Shown here: positions 62,277 through 64,000 of the stretch, piece after piece | How the letters are laid out: every line of letters starts with the position of its first letter | Position numbering within the stretch: the first letter of the stretch is position 1 | Source: Warburgia ugandensis | Taxonomy: Eukaryota > Streptophyta > Magnoliopsida > Canellales > Canellaceae | Assembly (NCBI GenBank): GCA_035236585.1 | Contig: CP141137.1 | Location: 46,460,057 to 46,524,056 of the forward strand | Direction of reading: 5' to 3' | Length of the DNA: 64,000 nt | Translations under genes and position numbers: made by a program | The notes under the pieces: model-generated | Told to the model about the DNA's origin: nothing | The model's database searches: none | The model's input: only the letters and a program-made list of their open reading frames with translations

Positions 62277-62940
62277 TCCAAGAGCATCTCTCATGGGTCG
62301 CCTAATTTTAACCATATTTGTGAGTCACAATCTATAGATAGGCTAGACCAACTCTTACGAGTTGCCTACTTTTAATCATATCAATAAAGTAAAATGTGCA
62401 AATTGGTCAAGACTAACTCTTGTGAATCGCCTAATTTTAACTATATCTATGAATCACAGTCTGTAGATGGGCCATACCAACTCTCACGAGTTGCCTGATT
62501 TTAACCGTATCAACAAAACAAAATGTACAAATGGACCATAACCAACATCTACAAGTCACCTAATTTTAACTGTATCAATCTAATATAGACTATACATGGG
62601 CTAGACCAACTTACCCAAGTCATCTAATTCTAACTATATCTATGATCACCTAGAGAATAGTCTTTAAATGGGTCAAGACCAACTCTCACGAGTCACTTAA
62701 TTTTAATCATATCAACATAATATAGTTTGTACACAGGCTTGGACCAACTTTTATGCATCACTTGATTTTAATCATATCAACATAACATAGTCTATACATG
62801 GAGCAGGACCAACTTGCACGATCGACTGGTTTTAATAGTATCTGTGAATCACAATCTGTAAATAGGTCAGACCAACTCTCATGAGTCATCTAATTTTAAT
62901 AGTATCTGTGATCACATATATCACAATCTTCACAATAAAA
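62277..62940. repeat. 64-65-bp minisatellite, about ten copies
   Basis: The anchor CCAACTCTCACGAGT (variable) recurs at 62348, 62413, 62477, 62542, 62606, 62679, 62744, 62809 and 62872, with a first worn unit at about 62283. Spacing is 63-65 bp except for one 73-bp unit. Each unit contains CTAATTTTAACTATATC and ends in an ATGGGCTAGA-like word. Two alternating middle types, ATCAACAAA and ATCTGTGAATCACA, are visible. Confidence 0.9.
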
Positions 62941-64000
62941 TCTCATGACGAAATGCTCAAAAGAAATCATCAAACTTTATTAATATGGTTTAAAATAAAT
63001 TTGCAAAAAATACATACACAATTATGGGTAATAATATACTCAAGTATCACCAAACAATCTTGTAGACTTTCCTTACAAGATAAATAGTAAATAACATGTA
63101 TCTTTGCATGAGTACTTAAATTTTCATTTAAAACACACCATAAATATTTAACTTTGTTCAGTACATATTCTAATGAAACTCATTATAAAATCAAAATGTA
63201 AATATATTGGAAAACATAGCAATCTTAATTCCAACTACCTTATGTAGCTTTTACCCATTCCACTAGCTTCAAAACCATTAAATCCACTTACTGATCAGTG
63301 GTTAAGATAGACCTTGATGCTTTCATCCTTGATTACTTGCAAAGCTGCGAAACATACACTCAACCCTATTAAAACTCTTCATTGTTTGTACTTTAGATCT
63401 TATGTGATCATCCATGGTCAAGATTGATAGTAGATCACCTTTCCATCACTACTTAGCATATATCAAAGCAATCATGATCATTCAATCTATTGATTGGTCT
63501 TTAGCAACCATGGATCATCCACTAGATCTCTAATAGTTCTTAGTTTCATAGATTTGTACCGCTGATCATCAATCCACAGTTTGAATCCCTCTTTTAACAT
63601 CTAAAATTAATGATATGTAAGCTTACAATTTACTTTTTTGCTAGTTGATAACCTTAAATCTCATGATCCACAACCAGATCCAGTTGTGAATGATTGGATC
63701 TAGGGTTCATGCATTTTTTATGGTTATTCATGTTAAAATTTCAAGTTTCTAGTTGATCCAACCATTGGATTGAGTTTTATAACATGATAATGGTAATTAT
63801 CTAATTCAATGTATGTGTATCTAATAAAAATGTAACAGTTCACAGCTGTCGAGATTTCTAAGTGGTGAAATAACCATTAGATCTAAAGTTACAAATCTAA
63901 ATTGGTTGCTCAGACAATCTAAGGTGCTTGATTTAACCTACAAGACATTAATTATGTCAAATAGGGCATACAGTGCATGTTATACTAAAATTAAGATATG
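62941..64000. other. No gene recognised up to the window end
   Basis: AT-rich with no domain and no repeat relative found in the window. Confidence 0.4.

Overview
This is nuclear DNA of a flowering plant, probably a woody eudicot or magnoliid rather than a grass. The evidence is intron-split genes with GT-AG junctions, two plant-type gene families (a PERK receptor kinase and an SNL6-type reductase), ten copies of the plant Au SINE, plant RTE-type LINEs, and Ty3/gypsy and Ty1/copia LTR fossils. No bacterial, organellar, CRISPR or defence-type system was seen.

Three host genes are supported, all on the + strand. (1) The 3' half of an HDDC2-like 5'-deoxynucleotidase gene, with exons from 4954 to 12192. 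Its first exons lie left of the window, and a long RTE LINE (51-3198, minus) sits in the intron before them. (2) A PERK proline-rich receptor-like kinase (17028-35636, eight exons). It has one single-base frameshift just before the glycine loop and a 15.6-kb sixth intron packed with transposons. (3) A cinnamoyl-CoA reductase-like gene of the SNL6 type (41154-45266, five exons). It reads open throughout, has a long TC/TA microsatellite at its first splice donor, and has a decayed tandem copy of its last exon downstream.

Repeats dominate the rest. PERK intron 6 holds two serial RTE tails sharing one target-site duplication (20004-20322). It also holds a chromodomain-bearing Ty3/gypsy fossil (20605-27224) that carries a 969-bp hAT-like DNA transposon and sits inside a two-unit 490-bp tandem array of unknown coding-like sequence (to 28200). 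An Athila-type fragment follows on the minus strand. In the decayed last-exon copy of the SNL6-like gene lies an odd LTR-PBS-LTR structure with only 32 bp between the LTRs (45691-46791).

From 47500 to 53745 is a decayed Ty1/copia element into which a 5'-truncated RTE LINE (49068-51420, minus) has been inserted. From 53750 to 64000 there are no recognisable genes. That stretch holds AT-rich degenerate repeats, a 1.5-kb gypsy-type LTR with its primer-binding site (59725-61254, minus) and a tenfold 64-65-bp minisatellite (62277-62940).

All calls come from reading the sequence and remembered family motifs. No database search was run.
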